From positions 248,001-312,000 of the forward strand of contig CAVXVA010000007.1 of assembly GCA_963765075.1 (NCBI GenBank): a DNA stretch of 64,000 bases, written 5' to 3'. The notes beneath the pieces were generated by a model. The model worked only from the letters and a program-made list of their open reading frames with translations. It was not told where the DNA came from and did not search any database. Below are positions 62,680 through 64,000 of the stretch, in pieces; the stretch's first letter is position 1; each line of letters starts with the position of its first letter. This DNA comes from JAENVU01 sp963765075 (GTDB lineage: Bacteria > Actinomycetota > Acidimicrobiia > IMCC26256 > JAENVU01). The position numbers and the translations under genes were made by a program.

Positions 62680-63516
62680 CTACGCCGACGGCGGGAGCCC
62701 GGGGAACGGCATGATCGTGGCGAGTTGTCGAGACTGCGCGAGGAGTGTGCCATCGGGAGCCCAGACCTCCCCGTCCTCTTCGAGAAAGCCACCACTCGCC
62801 ACGGTCGTTCGGAACGACGCGAGGACGAAGTCGTCCGCGGCGAGGCCGGGGTGCGGCAGCGCAGTGCGGAAGTGAATCGTGAGGTCGACGGTCGGGATGA
62901 TGACCGGTTGGTCGAGACGACTGAACGTCGGCGGGATCCACGCATCGGTGATCGCGGCCGCGACCATCGCGTCGACGACTCGATGCTCGGGAAGGCGGAT
63001 CCAACCACCGGCGACGGCCTGCCCGCCACGGGGCCGACCGAACTCCGGCGGCTGGCCGATCGCCCACCGGGTGTCCCACCGCCGCGCGATCGCCGGCGCT
63101 TCGGGCGGCGCGGGCCGGGCCCGGAAGTGGCTCGGGCCGGGTACTTGGGGCATGACCAGGTCGGTGAACTCGACGGCCGACCGGGAGGTCGAGAACGCTC
63201 CCAGCGCCAATGCCACCACGCGATCGTTCTGGGTGAGTCGTACCGAACACGACGTCATCGATCGCCCGGACCGCTCGATCGTCACGTGGACGTCGGCATC
63301 GCCTTCGCCGGCCGGGCTCAGGTAGTGCACGGTCAAGGAGCGGGGGCTACGGGTCGGATCGGCAATCTCCCGTTCCATCGCGCGCAGGATCACCGCGGCG
63401 ACGAAGCCTCCGTTCGGGCCCTTGGCCACCCACCACTCACGCGACATCGTGGCCGCGTACCTCCCGGCACCGGTCGACCGGACGTTGGTTTCCTCATCGA
63501 AGGGGCTCGTTTCCAA
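62680..63516 (-). CDS. Acyl-CoA thioesterase (TesB-like double hotdog)
   Basis: The 278-residue protein has two hotdog halves: KGPNGGFVAAVILRAMEREI and SLTVHYLSPAGEGDADVHVT in the first, and GGWIRLPEHRVVDAMVAAAI and VDLTIHFRTALPHPGLAADD in the second, with FLEEDGEVWAPDGTLLAQSR at the end. These match the 4HBT_3/TesB-like family. It hydrolyses acyl-CoA, with the acyl length unknown. The TTG at 63516 is taken as the start because TAGGCT lies seven bases before it on the minus strand; no better start is visible. Confidence 0.83.
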   Translation of the reverse strand: METSPFDEETNVRSTGAGRYAATMSREWWVAKGPNGGFVAAVILRAMEREIADPTRSPRSLTVHYLSPAGEGDADVHVTIERSGRSMTSCSVRLTQNDRVVALALGAFSTSRSAVEFTDLVMPQVPGPSHFRARPAPPEAPAIARRWDTRWAIGQPPEFGRPRGGQAVAGGWIRLPEHRVVDAMVAAAITDAWIPPTFSRLDQPVIIPTVDLTIHFRTALPHPGLAADDFVLASFRTTVASGGFLEEDGEVWAPDGTLLAQSRQLATIMPFPGLPPSA

Positions 63517-63523
63517 GGTCGGG

Positions 63524-63533
63524 AGCCTACGCT
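63524..63533. promoter_or_regulatory. Overlapping divergent -10 boxes
   Basis: AGCCTACGCT at 63524-63533 reads as TAGGCT on the minus strand (seven bases before the thioesterase TTG) and TACGCT on the plus strand (eight bases before the hydrolase ATG). As at 55043, the boxes share two bases and the spacer between the two start codons is exactly 25 bases. Confidence 0.5.
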
Positions 63534-63541
63534 CGCCGGTC

Positions 63542-64000
63542 ATGGTGGAAACGGTGGTGTTGGTCACGACGGACGAAGTGAACCTCGAAGCGGAACTCTC
63601 CGTCGCGGCCGCCGAACGCGCGCGCGTGGTGCTGTGCCATCCGCATCCTTTGCATGGCGGCACCATGCGGTCGCTGGTCACCTCGGAGTTGTTCCGCGAG
63701 CTGCCCACCCGGGGGATCACGTGCCTCCGGTTCAACTTCCGGGGGGTCGGGACCAGTGGCGGCATCCACGATCAGGGCGACGGTGAACGCCAGGACGCGG
63801 AAGCCGCGCTCGGGGTACTGGCCGCCGGCGCCGAGACACCCGTCTTCGTCGCCGGTTGGTCGTTCGGGGCCGACGTTGCCGTCTCGATCCAGGACCGTCG
63901 TCATTCCGGGTGGATCGCGATCGCCGGACCCCTGGCCTACGCCCACGATCTTGGGCGGACCGCGGCCGATCCGCGCCCGAAACTGGTGCTTCTGGCCGAA
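63542..64000 (+). CDS. Alpha/beta-hydrolase, N-terminal part
   Basis: The frame runs from an ATG at 63542 off the right edge (153 residues). It has AELSVAAAERARVVLCHPHP with the oxyanion HPHPLHGG, CLRFNFRGVGTSGG, and the nucleophile elbow FVAGWSFGADVAVSIQDRRH, which place it in the COG2945/YqiA-like alpha/beta-hydrolase group. The catalytic Asp and His lie beyond the window. The start is leaderless. Confidence 0.85.
   Translation, partial: MVETVVLVTTDEVNLEAELSVAAAERARVVLCHPHPLHGGTMRSLVTSELFRELPTRGITCLRFNFRGVGTSGGIHDQGDGERQDAEAALGVLAAGAETPVFVAGWSFGADVAVSIQDRRHSGWIAIAGPLAYAHDLGRTAADPRPKLVLLAE

Overview
The window is GC-rich and densely packed, with very short spacers, many GTG and TTG starts and frequent 1-8 base stop/start overlaps. 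Its gene set (an AmiR/NasT-type ANTAR regulator beside polA, a four-domain ribosomal protein S1, AbiEi/DUF559 proteins, DUF1800/DUF1501 pairs, many leaderless starts behind TANNNT boxes) suggests a member of the Actinomycetota, probably class Acidimicrobiia (Ilumatobacter-like). This placement is inferred from gene content and style; no 16S gene is present.

Layout. 1-1749: the N-terminal end of a DegT-family aminotransferase, two tandem palindromic repeats, and nadA. 1794-9482: one uninterrupted plus-strand operon for a pseudaminic-acid type nonulosonic acid (pseB, pseC, pseI, pseG, a cytidylyltransferase-acetyltransferase fusion standing for PseF and PseH, then pseA with a dedicated hisH/hisF pair that would make an acetamidino group). 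9498-18516: surface-polysaccharide genes (an unrecognised 540-residue protein, a capsule-type glycosyltransferase broken by a frameshift, a GT2 glycosyltransferase, a Wzx-like flippase, an alpha/beta-hydrolase, a polyprenyl-phosphate sugar transferase and a methyltransferase). 18517-31395: uvrA, a winged-helix/NB-ARC regulator, a homocysteine S-methyltransferase, uvrB, a DUF559 gene bracketed by two near-identical terminator-promoter repeats, coaE and a NarL-type two-component system. 31425-36326: rpsA, a methyltransferase with decayed paralogue fragments beside it, an orphan gene and a His-rich repeat lipoprotein. 36448-42471: polA, an ANTAR regulator, a small coiled-coil protein, an acyl-CoA dehydrogenase and a metallo-beta-lactamase gene. 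42502-49749: a secreted repeat protein, tRNA-Leu(CAA), an acyl carrier protein, a peroxiredoxin, an MFS transporter and a DUF1800/DUF1501 pair. 49772-59646: a tryptophan cluster (trpA, trpB, trpF, a second trpB-like gene, trpC, trpE) with ygfZ, hisI, a GH1 beta-glucosidase and a DUF5671-like membrane protein; trpD and trpG are absent. 59711-64000: oligopeptidase B, an SDR, an acyl-CoA thioesterase and the start of an alpha/beta-hydrolase.

How the genes work together. The 1794-9482 operon supplies every step from UDP-GlcNAc to a CMP-activated pseudaminic acid and its amidino derivative. The neighbouring glycosyltransferases, flippase and initiating sugar transferase are the expected machinery to place that sugar in an exported glycan. 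The trp/his genes form a conventional amino-acid block.

Two properties recur across the window. First, many genes have a TANNNT box 5-8 bases before the start codon and no ribosome binding site, which suggests leaderless transcripts; at two divergent pairs the two -10 boxes overlap inside exactly 25 bases. Second, at least eight otherwise normal genes are broken by one-base indels, which looks more like residual error in a draft assembly than real gene decay.
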